The translations under genes were made by a program, and so were the position numbers. Below, piece by piece: positions 1 to 6,543 of a DNA stretch of 19,326 nt. Where the stretch lies: the NCBI GenBank assembly GCA_910583725.1, contig CAJTXZ010000032.1:1-19326 (forward strand). The letters are read 5' to 3'. Within the stretch, counting starts at the first letter, position 1, and the number at the start of each line of letters is the position of its first letter. The notes beneath the pieces were generated by a model. The model had not been told where the DNA came from. It saw only the letters and a program-made list of their open reading frames with translations, and did not search any database. The DNA is from an uncultured Vampirovibrio sp. Lineage in GTDB: Bacteria; Cyanobacteriota; Vampirovibrionia; Gastranaerophilales; Gastranaerophilaceae.

Positions 1-93
1 TTTGTCATAGACGGGCAAAAGCTGCTTGGATATTGCTATTGTGTTTGGATAAAGCCTTGTGCCGCTTCCGCCGGCTAAAATTATACCTTTCAA
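1..93 (-). CDS. rmlA: Glucose-1-phosphate thymidylyltransferase RmlA, N-terminal fragment
   Basis: Partial gene: the first 31 codons are in the window and the rest lies beyond its left edge. RmlA joins dTTP and glucose-1-phosphate into dTDP-glucose, the first step of dTDP-rhamnose and related sugar synthesis in the cytosol. The visible residues carry the family's nucleotide-binding signature GGSGTRL at 8-14 and the following SKQLLPVYDK at 22-31, both characteristic of RmlA/RfbA. The start is a TTG at 91-93, preceded by an AAGGAG ribosome site at 100-105 on the complementary strand, about six bases away. No ATG is available nearby. It lies on the same strand as, and downstream of, a family-2 glycosyltransferase, which supports a surface-polysaccharide locus. 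It has its own candidate promoter near 147-175. The family assignment is firm, although RmlA and close paralogues cannot be separated from 31 residues. Confidence 0.88.
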   Translation of the reverse strand, partial: MKGIILAGGSGTRLYPNTIAISKQLLPVYDK

Positions 94-146
94 AATGTTC
101 TCCTTTTTTTAAGATTTTGCCCTTAATGGTGAAGTTGGTGTTATAA

Positions 147-175
147 ATTTTATCATTTTGAAGGCTGTTTAACAA
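147..175 (-). promoter_or_regulatory. Candidate promoter of rmlA
   Basis: Read on the minus strand, TTGTTA (170-175) is followed after exactly 17 bases by TAAAAT (147-152), with TG plus one base directly before the -10 (an extended -10). Transcription would start near 140, about 47 bases before the TTG start of rmlA. The call rests on pattern only. A very similar extended -10 (TGGTAAAAT) precedes def at 1749-1757. Confidence 0.42.
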
Positions 176-344
176 ATATTTTGCCGCATTTATTAGTATA
201 TTTCTGTTTAGATACTCAGGCGAGTTTTTGTTTTTTCTGATATATTCTTGTATTCGGCGTTTTTTGTGTTTGGCTTAAAGGCTGGGTTTAGTGATTTTAA
301 TTATTGAACCTGAAAGTTAGAATGTTAATATTTCTTAAAAAATA

Positions 345-1091
345 TCAGCGAACTCGGATAATTTTTTTGATAAAATTTTTTATCTTTTTTGCAATAGGTT
401 TTGGGGCTTTTATTTTATATTTATCAAGGATTAATTTTCTTTCATATTCTCTTGATTCATCTATGGCTGAAATGCCGTCAGTGTAATAGTTTGATATAAT
501 TTCTTTTATGTGGTGAAACTTGCATTTTTTTTGTTTAAACAAAAGCCATTTTTCTAAATCAGCACTGATTTTATAGGTTTCATCATATAATCCGTATTTA
601 TTGAATAATTCTTTTCTGATAAAGGTTGACTGATGGCTAATACAGCTGTTGTGCCAAAATTCTGAATTTAGCTTGTCTGGAAATATTGGTTTGTATTCAA
701 CGCTGTCAATTGTGTGATATATACTGTCACAGTATATTATGTCTTTGTTTCTTAATATAAAAGAATATTTTTTGAATATTTTTTCAAGCGATACGGCCTC
801 ATAAAAAGAATCCCCGGCATTCATAAAAATAAGCCATCGGCCGTTTGATACCTTAATTCCTTTATTCATAGCATCATACACCCCGTTATCTTTTTCTGAG
901 AACAGTATATCTATTCTGTCTTTATATTTGTTTATGATGTTTAATGTCTCTTCGTTTGAGCCGCCATCGACAACTATCCATTCAAAATCTTGAAAGGTTT
1001 GCGCCAGAATACTTTTTAGAGTTCTTTCAATATTTTTTTCATTATAGTTTACTGTTATTATTGATATTAGGGGTTCTTTTTTTTGCAACAT
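345..1091 (-). CDS. Family 2 glycosyltransferase (GT-A fold)
   Basis: A 248-residue protein, a normal length for single-domain GT2 enzymes of the WcaA/EpsE kind, which move a sugar from a nucleotide donor to a growing surface glycan on the cytoplasmic face of the membrane. It begins with the typical first strand (PLISIITVNYN, 7-17). It then has the acidic nucleotide-binding VDGGSNEET (41-49), the family signature EKDNGVYDAMNKG (66-78) and the metal-binding NAGD (91-94) in place of DXD. The C-terminal 25 residues are basic, as expected for membrane association. There is no transmembrane helix. The start is ATG 1089-1091. The ribosome site is weak, but a near-consensus promoter lies directly upstream (1120-1148). 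Its neighbour downstream on the same strand is rmlA. The donor and acceptor sugars cannot be read from sequence. Confidence 0.9.
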   Translation of the reverse strand: MLQKKEPLISIITVNYNEKNIERTLKSILAQTFQDFEWIVVDGGSNEETLNIINKYKDRIDILFSEKDNGVYDAMNKGIKVSNGRWLIFMNAGDSFYEAVSLEKIFKKYSFILRNKDIIYCDSIYHTIDSVEYKPIFPDKLNSEFWHNSCISHQSTFIRKELFNKYGLYDETYKISADLEKWLLFKQKKCKFHHIKEIISNYYTDGISAIDESREYERKLILDKYKIKAPKPIAKKIKNFIKKIIRVR

Positions 1092-1119
1092 TGTAAGCCT
1101 GAAAAAATTATTCTAATTG

Positions 1120-1148
1120 ATTATCCTTAATATCGCATTAAATGTCAA
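1120..1148 (-). promoter_or_regulatory. Near-consensus sigma-70 promoter of the glycosyltransferase
   Basis: On the minus strand a perfect TTGACA (1143-1148) is followed after exactly 17 bases by GATAAT (1120-1125), one base from TATAAT. Transcription should start about 1113, giving a leader of only about 20 bases before the ATG at 1091. This is the best promoter match in the window. It abuts the hairpin at 1150-1195. Confidence 0.65.
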
Positions 1149-1149
1149 G

Positions 1150-1195
1150 AATTGCCCCTCTTAGAAAAGCTATAGAGAGCTTAAGAGGGGCAATT
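1150..1195 (-). terminator. Hairpin downstream of the YvlD-like gene, probable terminator
   Basis: A perfect 14-bp inverted repeat (AATTGCCCCTCTTA at 1150-1163 and its complement at 1182-1195) encloses an inner AGCT/AGCT stem (1168-1171, 1178-1181) with a six-base loop. It lies 28 bases after the stop of the minus-strand gene at 1224. The minus-strand 3' flank (CTTGACATTT) has only a few T residues, so it may be a weak or factor-aided terminator, or an operator for the promoter next to it. Confidence 0.55.
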
Positions 1196-1223
1196 TCTAA
1201 ATGTGCTTCCAGAGAGTTTGGGC

Positions 1224-1568
1224 CTATTCTGCTGCTCCTAATTTATTTATCGGTATACTTAGTGCCGATAAGATGAATGAGCCCAGAAGCGCGCTCCAGA
1301 AGCCTTCTACTGTAAAACCGGGGGTCAGGTGCCCTGCCAGCATAAACAAAAGCGCATTGATTACAAGGCTGAAAAGCCCCAATGTTACTACGTTAATGGG
1401 CAGAGTGATAAGGTATACAAGCGGTTTTAAAACTGCATTAATCAGCCCTATTATTATGACGGCTATTAATGCGGATTGCAGCCCGGTGATACTTATTCCC
1501 GGGATAAGCCATGCGATAAAAAGTATCACAAGCGAATACAAAAACCATCTTAAAAGCGTATACAGCAT
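1224..1568 (-). CDS. YvlD-like four-helix membrane protein (phage_holin_4_2 family)
   Basis: A 114-residue, highly hydrophobic protein with four predicted membrane segments at roughly 5-25, 30-52, 56-80 and 88-108. It has the family's recurrent features: LIPGI near 22-26, GLINAVLKPLVYLITLPIN across 41-59, and LPINVVTLGLFSLVINALL in the third helix. The family (Pfam phage_holin_4_2, YvlD of Bacillus) is named after holin-like topology but is chromosomal in many bacteria and has no firmly known reaction. In Bacillus it belongs to an envelope-stress operon. Length and topology match the family. The start is ATG 1566-1568 with a purine-rich AAAGGATG-type site upstream. It is divergent from def and is followed by the hairpin at 1150-1195, so it appears to be a single-gene unit. 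Confidence 0.82.
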   Translation of the reverse strand: MLYTLLRWFLYSLVILFIAWLIPGISITGLQSALIAVIIIGLINAVLKPLVYLITLPINVVTLGLFSLVINALLFMLAGHLTPGFTVEGFWSALLGSFILSALSIPINKLGAAE

Positions 1569-1748
1569 ACTTCCACATCCTTTCTTTCATATTTATTTTT
1601 TCAGATTTTTTTAAAAATTTAATTGCCCGAAAGTATAATATTTTTTTTGGATAAAATCATCACTAAAATTATGTGTGTTTTTATAATTAGTTGTTTTGCC
1701 TTTGAAAAAAGTATTTTTTAAGGCGGGTTTTTAATATTTTAAAATTTA

Positions 1749-1757
1749 TGGTAAAAT
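1749..1757 (+). promoter_or_regulatory. Candidate extended -10 promoter of def
   Basis: TGGTAAAAT combines an extended -10 TG with a TAAAAT hexamer. A start near 1764 would leave about 17 bases before the def ATG. The -35 at 17-bp spacing (TTTTAA, 1729-1734) is poor, as is tolerated with extended -10 promoters. The rest of the 212-bp gap to the divergent gene is very A/T-rich and shows a second TATAAT at 1634-1639. Confidence 0.4.
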
Positions 1758-1780
1758 TTTTATAACAAGGATTTTATGAT

Positions 1781-2398
1781 ATGGCTATATTGAAGATTTT
1801 AAAATACGGAGACCCTGTTTTAAGGCAAAAATCAAAAGAAGTTTCAAAGATTTCAAAGAAAATCCGAACTCTTATTGAAAATATGCTAGATACTATGTAT
1901 GCGGCAAACGGGGTAGGGCTTGCGGCACCTCAGGTTGGAGAAAATTTAAGAATTTTTGTAATTGATGTATCTGCCGAGAATGAGCCATACCGGCCCTTAG
2001 TGTTTGTAAACCCTAAAATTATAAAAAAAGAGGGTGCAATTTGTGTTAAAGAAGGGTGCTTAAGTTTTCCTGAGGCATATACTAATGTCAGAAGGTATTC
2101 TGAGGTCCGGGTGAAGGCGCTTGATATAAATGGGAAACCTTTTGTGATGGATGCTAGGGGTGGAGAACTTTTAGCATATGCGATTCAGCATGAGAATGAC
2201 CATCTTGACGGGATTTTATTTATTGATCATTCAAGAAATATTTTTGAAACAACCGAAATACTGAAAAAATATAATCTTCCGCAGATTGAGGATGATAAAC
2301 TGTTAAATGAAGAAGAATTAGAAAAAATGATTCTCGAACGTGAAAAAGAAAATCCAAAACCGGCTGAGGATAATAAGGAAGAAGCTGATGGCAATTAA
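1781..2398 (+). CDS. def: Peptide deformylase
   Basis: Removes the formyl group from the initiator methionine of new proteins at the ribosome exit, using a bound metal (usually Fe2+). All three family motifs are intact: GVGLAAPQ (44-51), EGCLS (91-95, metal ligand Cys93) and HENDH (137-141, His137 and His141 as ligands, Glu138 as catalyst). At 205 residues it is longer than the usual 150-190, because of a charged, Glu/Lys-rich tail from about 170 on. The start is ATG 1781 with AAGGA at 1767-1771. Its last 11 bases overlap the start of fmt, whose ribosome site lies inside def, so the two opposing formylation enzymes are probably translationally coupled. It is the first gene of the 1781-6370 run. 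Confidence 0.97.
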   Translation: MAILKILKYGDPVLRQKSKEVSKISKKIRTLIENMLDTMYAANGVGLAAPQVGENLRIFVIDVSAENEPYRPLVFVNPKIIKKEGAICVKEGCLSFPEAYTNVRRYSEVRVKALDINGKPFVMDARGGELLAYAIQHENDHLDGILFIDHSRNIFETTEILKKYNLPQIEDDKLLNEEELEKMILEREKENPKPAEDNKEEADGN

Positions 2399-3338
2399 GG
2401 TTGTATTTTTTGCAAGCCCTGATATTGCAATTCCTTCGTTTGAGAGACTTATTGAATCTTCCGATTTTGATGTGAAAGCGCTTGTAACTCAGCCTGCTAA
2501 ACCCTCTAAGCGCGGCAAAAAAATATGTGATTCTAATATTAAAAAACTGGCTTTAGCCAATGATGTTGAAGTTTTGGAGCCTGTAAAATTATCAAAAGAA
2601 CCTGAAATAATTGAAAAATTGCGCTCTTATGATGTTGATTTTTTTGTAACATTTGCCTTCGGGCAGATTTTAAGCCAGGAAGTGCTTGATATACCTAAGT
2701 TTCACACCATAAACCTTCATGCCAGCCTTTTGCCAAAATACAGAGGGGCAAATCCTATATGTGCTGCTTTGCTTTCAGGAGATTTATACACCGGAATTAC
2801 AACAATGATAACTGTTTTAGAACTTGATGCCGGTGATATTTGTTTATCTGAGCAGATTGAACTTAATAACGATACTGATTTTACTACTCTGTCAGGTGAA
2901 ATAGCCCAAAAATCGCCCGAGCTCATTGTTAAAACTCTTAAAGGTTTGTATGAAAATACACTAAAACCTGTGCCACAGGACGAATCTGCTGCCACATTTA
3001 CAAAGAAATTGCAAAAAAGCGATAAGGAACTATCTTTTGATGTTACGGCATATAGCCTTCATAATAAGGTTCGGGCAATGTGCGGTGTAAACACGTGCCA
3101 TTTTTTATATAATGAAAAGATTGTAAAGGTGATAAAAACTTCTCTTTGCAAGGATGAAAGCCCTAAAACGTATAGGCCGGGCGAAATAATTTCTGTTGAA
3201 AAAGATGGTATAAAAGTGATGTGCGGTGATTGTGCTGTTGTAATAAAAACGGTGAAGCCTGAGGGAAAACCTGAAATGGCCGCTTATGCCTGGTCTTTAG
3301 GGTCTAAAATTAAATGCGGGGATATAATTGGATGTTAA
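2388..3338 (+). CDS. fmt: Methionyl-tRNA formyltransferase
   Basis: Formylates Met-tRNA(fMet) with 10-formyl-tetrahydrofolate, allowing initiation by IF2 (also encoded here). The protein is 316 residues, close to the family norm of about 310-315. The N-terminal formyltransferase domain has the strand VVFFASPDIAIPSFE (5-19) and the signature HASLLPKYRGANP (111-123). The catalytic triad is present as Asn109, His111 and Asp147 (in LDAGD), each three residues after Asn106, His108 and Asp144 of the E. coli enzyme. A C-terminal OB-like domain follows from about 205. I chose ATG 2388 over an upstream ATG at 2340: it gives the family N-terminus, and AAGGAAG (2375-2381) lies just before it. It overlaps def by 11 bp and aroH by 7 bp. 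Confidence 0.96.
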   Translation: MAIKVVFFASPDIAIPSFERLIESSDFDVKALVTQPAKPSKRGKKICDSNIKKLALANDVEVLEPVKLSKEPEIIEKLRSYDVDFFVTFAFGQILSQEVLDIPKFHTINLHASLLPKYRGANPICAALLSGDLYTGITTMITVLELDAGDICLSEQIELNNDTDFTTLSGEIAQKSPELIVKTLKGLYENTLKPVPQDESAATFTKKLQKSDKELSFDVTAYSLHNKVRAMCGVNTCHFLYNEKIVKVIKTSLCKDESPKTYRPGEIISVEKDGIKVMCGDCAVVIKTVKPEGKPEMAAYAWSLGSKIKCGDIIGC

Positions 3339-3724
3339 ATTCTAATGTGAATACCAGAGGAATAAGGGGCGCAACTGTTGTATTAGCTAATACGCCTGAA
3401 GATATTGAAAATGCAACAGTGGAATTAACAAATGAGATGATTTCAAGGAATTCTATCAAGGTTGAAGATATTGCTTTTGCTGTGTTTACGCTAACTAAAG
3501 ACTTGAATGCGGCTTTTCCTGCAAAATATGCGCGTCTTCGGTGCGGTTTTGATATGGTTCCTATGATGTGCTATCAGGAATTGGATGTGCCAAATTCAAT
3601 ACAGATGTGCCTTCGAGCTTTGTTTGTTGTAAATACAAATGCATCCCAAGATGAAATTAAACATGTATATCTTAAGGGTGCAAAGGCTTTAAGGATGGAC
3701 CTGGAACGTGATACTGCAAAATAG
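3332..3724 (+). CDS. aroH: Chorismate mutase, AroH type
   Basis: Converts chorismate to prephenate, the branch towards phenylalanine and tyrosine. This is the small trimeric AroH form known from Bacillus subtilis (127 residues; here 130), not the more common helical AroQ form. The active-site set of the Bacillus enzyme is present with a constant offset of five: Arg12 (in RGIRGAT, 9-15), Phe62 and Lys65 (FPAK), Arg68, Cys80, Glu83 (in CYQELDV), Arg95, Tyr113 and Arg121. It should be an active mutase. The start ATG 3332 has GGGGA at 3318-3322. An in-frame ATG at 3314 would add six residues without a good ribosome site. It overlaps fmt by 7 bp and is followed 33 bases later by the M16 pair. No other aromatic-pathway gene is nearby. 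Confidence 0.95.
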   Translation: MLNSNVNTRGIRGATVVLANTPEDIENATVELTNEMISRNSIKVEDIAFAVFTLTKDLNAAFPAKYARLRCGFDMVPMMCYQELDVPNSIQMCLRALFVVNTNASQDEIKHVYLKGAKALRMDLERDTAK

Positions 3725-3757
3725 CGCAATACTTTAAAATAATGATTGGAAAGCAAT

Positions 3758-5089
3758 ATGTCAGAAATTATTAAAAAGGAATTAATAGAATATCCATATT
3801 TAACAGAGCCTTTAAGGGTAATAACCTTTGAGAGCGGGCACACGCTTGTGCTTGCAAAAAAGGATAGTCCCATGGTGAATGTAAGCACCTGGGTAAAAAC
3901 AGGCTCTGTTAATGAAAATGCTGATAACAACGGTGTTTCACATTTTCTTGAGCATTTAATGTTTAAGGGTACAACCAAATATAAAGCGGGCGAATTTGAC
4001 TGTATGCTTGAAAGGAAGGGTGGAATTACCAATGCTGCAACAAGCAAAGATTATACTTTTTATTATGTTGCAATCCCGAAGAGGCACTTGAAGCTTGCTC
4101 TTCATATGCATGCTGATATGATGATTGACCCTGTTTTTCCTGACTATGAAATAGGTAAAGCTTTTGATATTAAAGGAAAAAAACCTGAGGATGGCCGCGA
4201 AAGGTGCGTGGTTATTGAAGAAATCAGTATGTGTGAAGACAGAAGCTGGCGAAAGGTTTATGATAAATTAAATGATACTATGTATCAAAGACACCCTTAT
4301 AAAAGAACTGTGATAGGCACTAGGGAAATTATTGCAGGAATCAACCGTGATGATATTCTTTCCTATTATCAAAATTATTATGTGCCGTCAAATATGACAA
4401 CAATTATAACAGGCAAATTTGATGACGATGAGGTTATAAAGCTTGTGCAGGAAGAGTTTAAGTTTAAGAATAGTATTCCAAAGAAGCTTTTGGTGCCGGA
4501 TGATAGAACGCCAGAGACGGTAATTGCTTTGCCAAAAACTGTTGAAAACAAGGCCGAGGTGCAGACCGGGTATATTATGTTCGGTTTTCTTGCAGACGTT
4601 CCCCATAACTTAAAAGAAACCATAGCCCTTGATTTGATTTCAATAATTCTAGGGGAAGGAAAAAGTTCAAGATTATACCGCAGATTTATAGAAAAACCTG
4701 AAAAACCGCATTATTACCAGCTTGAAACATCTCATTGCCAAAACAAGGATGGAGATAATTTTTATATCGATGCAAATTTTGATTGTGAATTTAAGGATGA
4801 AGTTATTGCCGAGATTTGCTCTGCATTGGATGAATTTACAGATATTTCGGATGAAGAATTAAACAAGGCAAAAAAACGCTTGAAGGTAAATTTTGCTGAA
4901 ACTGCTGAAACTGTGTCTGAAATTTCAGAAACCATAGGGCATTATGCTACCGTGATGGGAGACATTTCGCTGGCAAATAAATATTTAAAAACGCTTGATG
5001 ACATAGACAGGTGTTATCTTGAAGAGGTTGTTTCAAAGTATTTAACCAATGATAAATGCTCTGTAAGTATTTTAATGCCTGAGTCGTAG
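3758..5089 (+). CDS. M16 family zinc metallopeptidase, catalytic subunit
   Basis: Processing-peptidase-like (M16B) protein of 443 residues, the normal size for one half of a two-subunit clamshell protease that degrades or trims unfolded peptides. The inverted zinc motif HxxEH is intact as HFLEH (62-66), with the likely third ligand at Glu154 or Glu155 (VVIEE). The C-terminal half carries the partner-domain signature GEGKSSRLYRRF near 293-304. The gap between HxxEH and the distal Glu is about 88 residues rather than the usual 75-77, because of a short charged insertion around 133-149 (KGKKPEDGRE). No signal peptide is seen, so it is probably cytosolic. The start is ATG 3758 with GGA at 3748-3750. 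A TTG at 3746 lacks a ribosome site. It is followed 45 bases later by its non-catalytic partner. Confidence 0.9.
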   Translation: MSEIIKKELIEYPYLTEPLRVITFESGHTLVLAKKDSPMVNVSTWVKTGSVNENADNNGVSHFLEHLMFKGTTKYKAGEFDCMLERKGGITNAATSKDYTFYYVAIPKRHLKLALHMHADMMIDPVFPDYEIGKAFDIKGKKPEDGRERCVVIEEISMCEDRSWRKVYDKLNDTMYQRHPYKRTVIGTREIIAGINRDDILSYYQNYYVPSNMTTIITGKFDDDEVIKLVQEEFKFKNSIPKKLLVPDDRTPETVIALPKTVENKAEVQTGYIMFGFLADVPHNLKETIALDLISIILGEGKSSRLYRRFIEKPEKPHYYQLETSHCQNKDGDNFYIDANFDCEFKDEVIAEICSALDEFTDISDEELNKAKKRLKVNFAETAETVSEISETIGHYATVMGDISLANKYLKTLDDIDRCYLEEVVSKYLTNDKCSVSILMPES

Positions 5090-5134
5090 CTGTTTATAAT
5101 TGTACCCTTTTTAATGTTTTTTAAGGAGATTGTG

Positions 5135-6370
5135 ATGAAATTAATCCAAAAGGATGGAATTAAAATATTATTTAAAAATAATCAAAATACCCCAAGGGGT
5201 GCTGTATGCCTTTATTTTTCAATTGACAAGCCTGAAAAATATGCCGGGGTTTATACGCTTTTTTCAAAACTTCTTTTGATGGGTACAAAAACGCGTACTG
5301 CAGAGGATTTGGCTGATATTATTGAGGGAAGCGGTATTGAGCTTTCTGTTAAATGCAAACAGGACTATATCAAGGTGTCTGCTTTATTCTTAAATGAAGA
5401 CTTCAACCTTGCAATGGAGATTTTAGCTGATATCCTTCAAAATTCTACTTTTGATGAATTTGAAAAAGAGGTGTTTAAATTAAAGGGTGAAATTGCCTCT
5501 GATTTGGATTCTCCGCAGGTGAAGGCTTCTGACGCCTTTATTGACGGCATTTTTGACGGGCATTATTATGGTAATTCATATTCAAAAATACTCCTTGATA
5601 TTGATAAAATTAAAAAGCAGGATGTTATTGATGTATTAGGGCAACTTAATGATTCAAGGAAGGTTATTTCAATTGCCGGCGATTTTTCTGATGAAGAGGA
5701 AGTTAGTAAATACTTTACAGAAAATTTTGGCTTTATGCACTCAAAAGAAACTTGTTCTAAAATAGAAGATGTTTCAAGATATATCGGTCTTGATGGCAAT
5801 GATAGAATTGTTAAGATTGTAAAGAATGATGCAAAACAGGCGCAGATATTTCAGGGCTTTATTGTCGGGCTTCAAAATACGGAAGATTATCCAAAGATGG
5901 CAATTTTAAATAATCTTCTGGGCTCATCCGGCTTATCTTCAAGACTTTTTGTCGAATTAAGGGATAAACAGGGGCTTGCATATACGGTAAGAAGTTCACT
6001 TGAACCATTAAGACATTCATCTGTATTTTATTTTTATATAGGAACAGAACCCAAAAATATTCAGAAATCATTGGATGGATTTAAGGCTGAAATACAGAGG
6101 CTTATTGATTGCCCGCCTAATGAGGTTGAATTATCCGGTGCCAAGGAAAACATTATGGGCAGGCTTGAATATTTTTCGCAAACAAATATGCAGATAGCGT
6201 CTATGGCAGGCTATGACTATATTATGGGCCTTGGACTTGATTATGAAGAAAAATATAAAGAAAAACTAAACCTAGTAACTAGTAATGATGTTTCGGATAT
6301 GGCAAAAAAATATCTTTTTAACCCAAGCATGATATCAATTTTAGCACCGGAAGAATTTTTGAAGGATTAA
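5135..6370 (+). CDS. M16 family peptidase-like protein, non-catalytic partner subunit
   Basis: 411 residues, M16B fold in two halves. The position of the HxxEH motif reads as TLFSKLLLMGTKT (about 39-51), with neither histidine, so it cannot bind zinc and is expected to be the partner subunit of the upstream protein. The C-terminal half has the strong M16 signature SGLSSRLFVELRDKQGLAY (267-285), containing the Arg and Tyr that in two-chain M16 enzymes help hold the substrate. Such catalytic/non-catalytic gene pairs are standard for bacterial M16B. The start ATG 5135 follows a consensus AAGGAG at 5123-5128. An upstream in-frame ATG at 5114 is less likely. There is no signal peptide. It is the last gene of the run that begins with def. 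Confidence 0.9.
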   Translation: MKLIQKDGIKILFKNNQNTPRGAVCLYFSIDKPEKYAGVYTLFSKLLLMGTKTRTAEDLADIIEGSGIELSVKCKQDYIKVSALFLNEDFNLAMEILADILQNSTFDEFEKEVFKLKGEIASDLDSPQVKASDAFIDGIFDGHYYGNSYSKILLDIDKIKKQDVIDVLGQLNDSRKVISIAGDFSDEEEVSKYFTENFGFMHSKETCSKIEDVSRYIGLDGNDRIVKIVKNDAKQAQIFQGFIVGLQNTEDYPKMAILNNLLGSSGLSSRLFVELRDKQGLAYTVRSSLEPLRHSSVFYFYIGTEPKNIQKSLDGFKAEIQRLIDCPPNEVELSGAKENIMGRLEYFSQTNMQIASMAGYDYIMGLGLDYEEKYKEKLNLVTSNDVSDMAKKYLFNPSMISILAPEEFLKD

Positions 6371-6413
6371 AGCATTATTTTTTGCGGTCTTATTTGTCTA
6401 TGGCTATTGTGTT

Positions 6414-6484
6414 GACATTATTTACATAAGATGTTTTTGTATAAGGATTTTATTTTTGTTATAAATTAAGACATTATTTGCATA
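6414..6484 (+). repeat. Imperfect 15-bp direct repeat upstream of the TPR gene
   Basis: GACATTATTTACATA at 6414-6428 recurs as GACATTATTTGCATA at 6470-6484 (14 of 15 identical), with starts 56 bp apart, in the 173-bp gap before the TPR gene. A candidate promoter, TTGTAT (6437-6442), 17 bp, TATAAA (6460-6465), lies between the copies. The arrangement would suit paired operator sites, but in A/T-rich DNA chance cannot be excluded. Confidence 0.4.
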
Positions 6485-6543
6485 TTTTTTGCATGTAAAT
6501 TAAAATTAAAGTATATCTTTGATTTTTTACGGATGAAGTTATT

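Noticed and set aside
304..486. Plus-strand 60-codon ORF rich in Phe/Ile
   Set aside because: Mostly antisense to the C-terminal part of the glycosyltransferase, which has clear family motifs. It has no ribosome site and its hydrophobicity mirrors Lys/Asn codons of the real gene.
1224..1568. Prophage holin
   Set aside because: The family name is historical. No lysis or phage gene is nearby, and the protein matches the chromosomal YvlD group.
1201..1614. Plus-strand 137-codon ORF
   Set aside because: Exactly antisense to the YvlD-like membrane protein, whose family signatures and ribosome site are clear. The plus-strand translation has no recognisable features.
2340..2387. Upstream in-frame start for fmt
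   Set aside because: The 16 added residues (basic, inside def) do not belong to the family N-terminus, and the ATG at 2388 has the better ribosome site.
5135..6370. Second M16 gene as a broken protease
   Set aside because: The missing HxxEH is normal for the partner subunit of two-chain M16B enzymes. The gene is full length with a consensus ribosome site.
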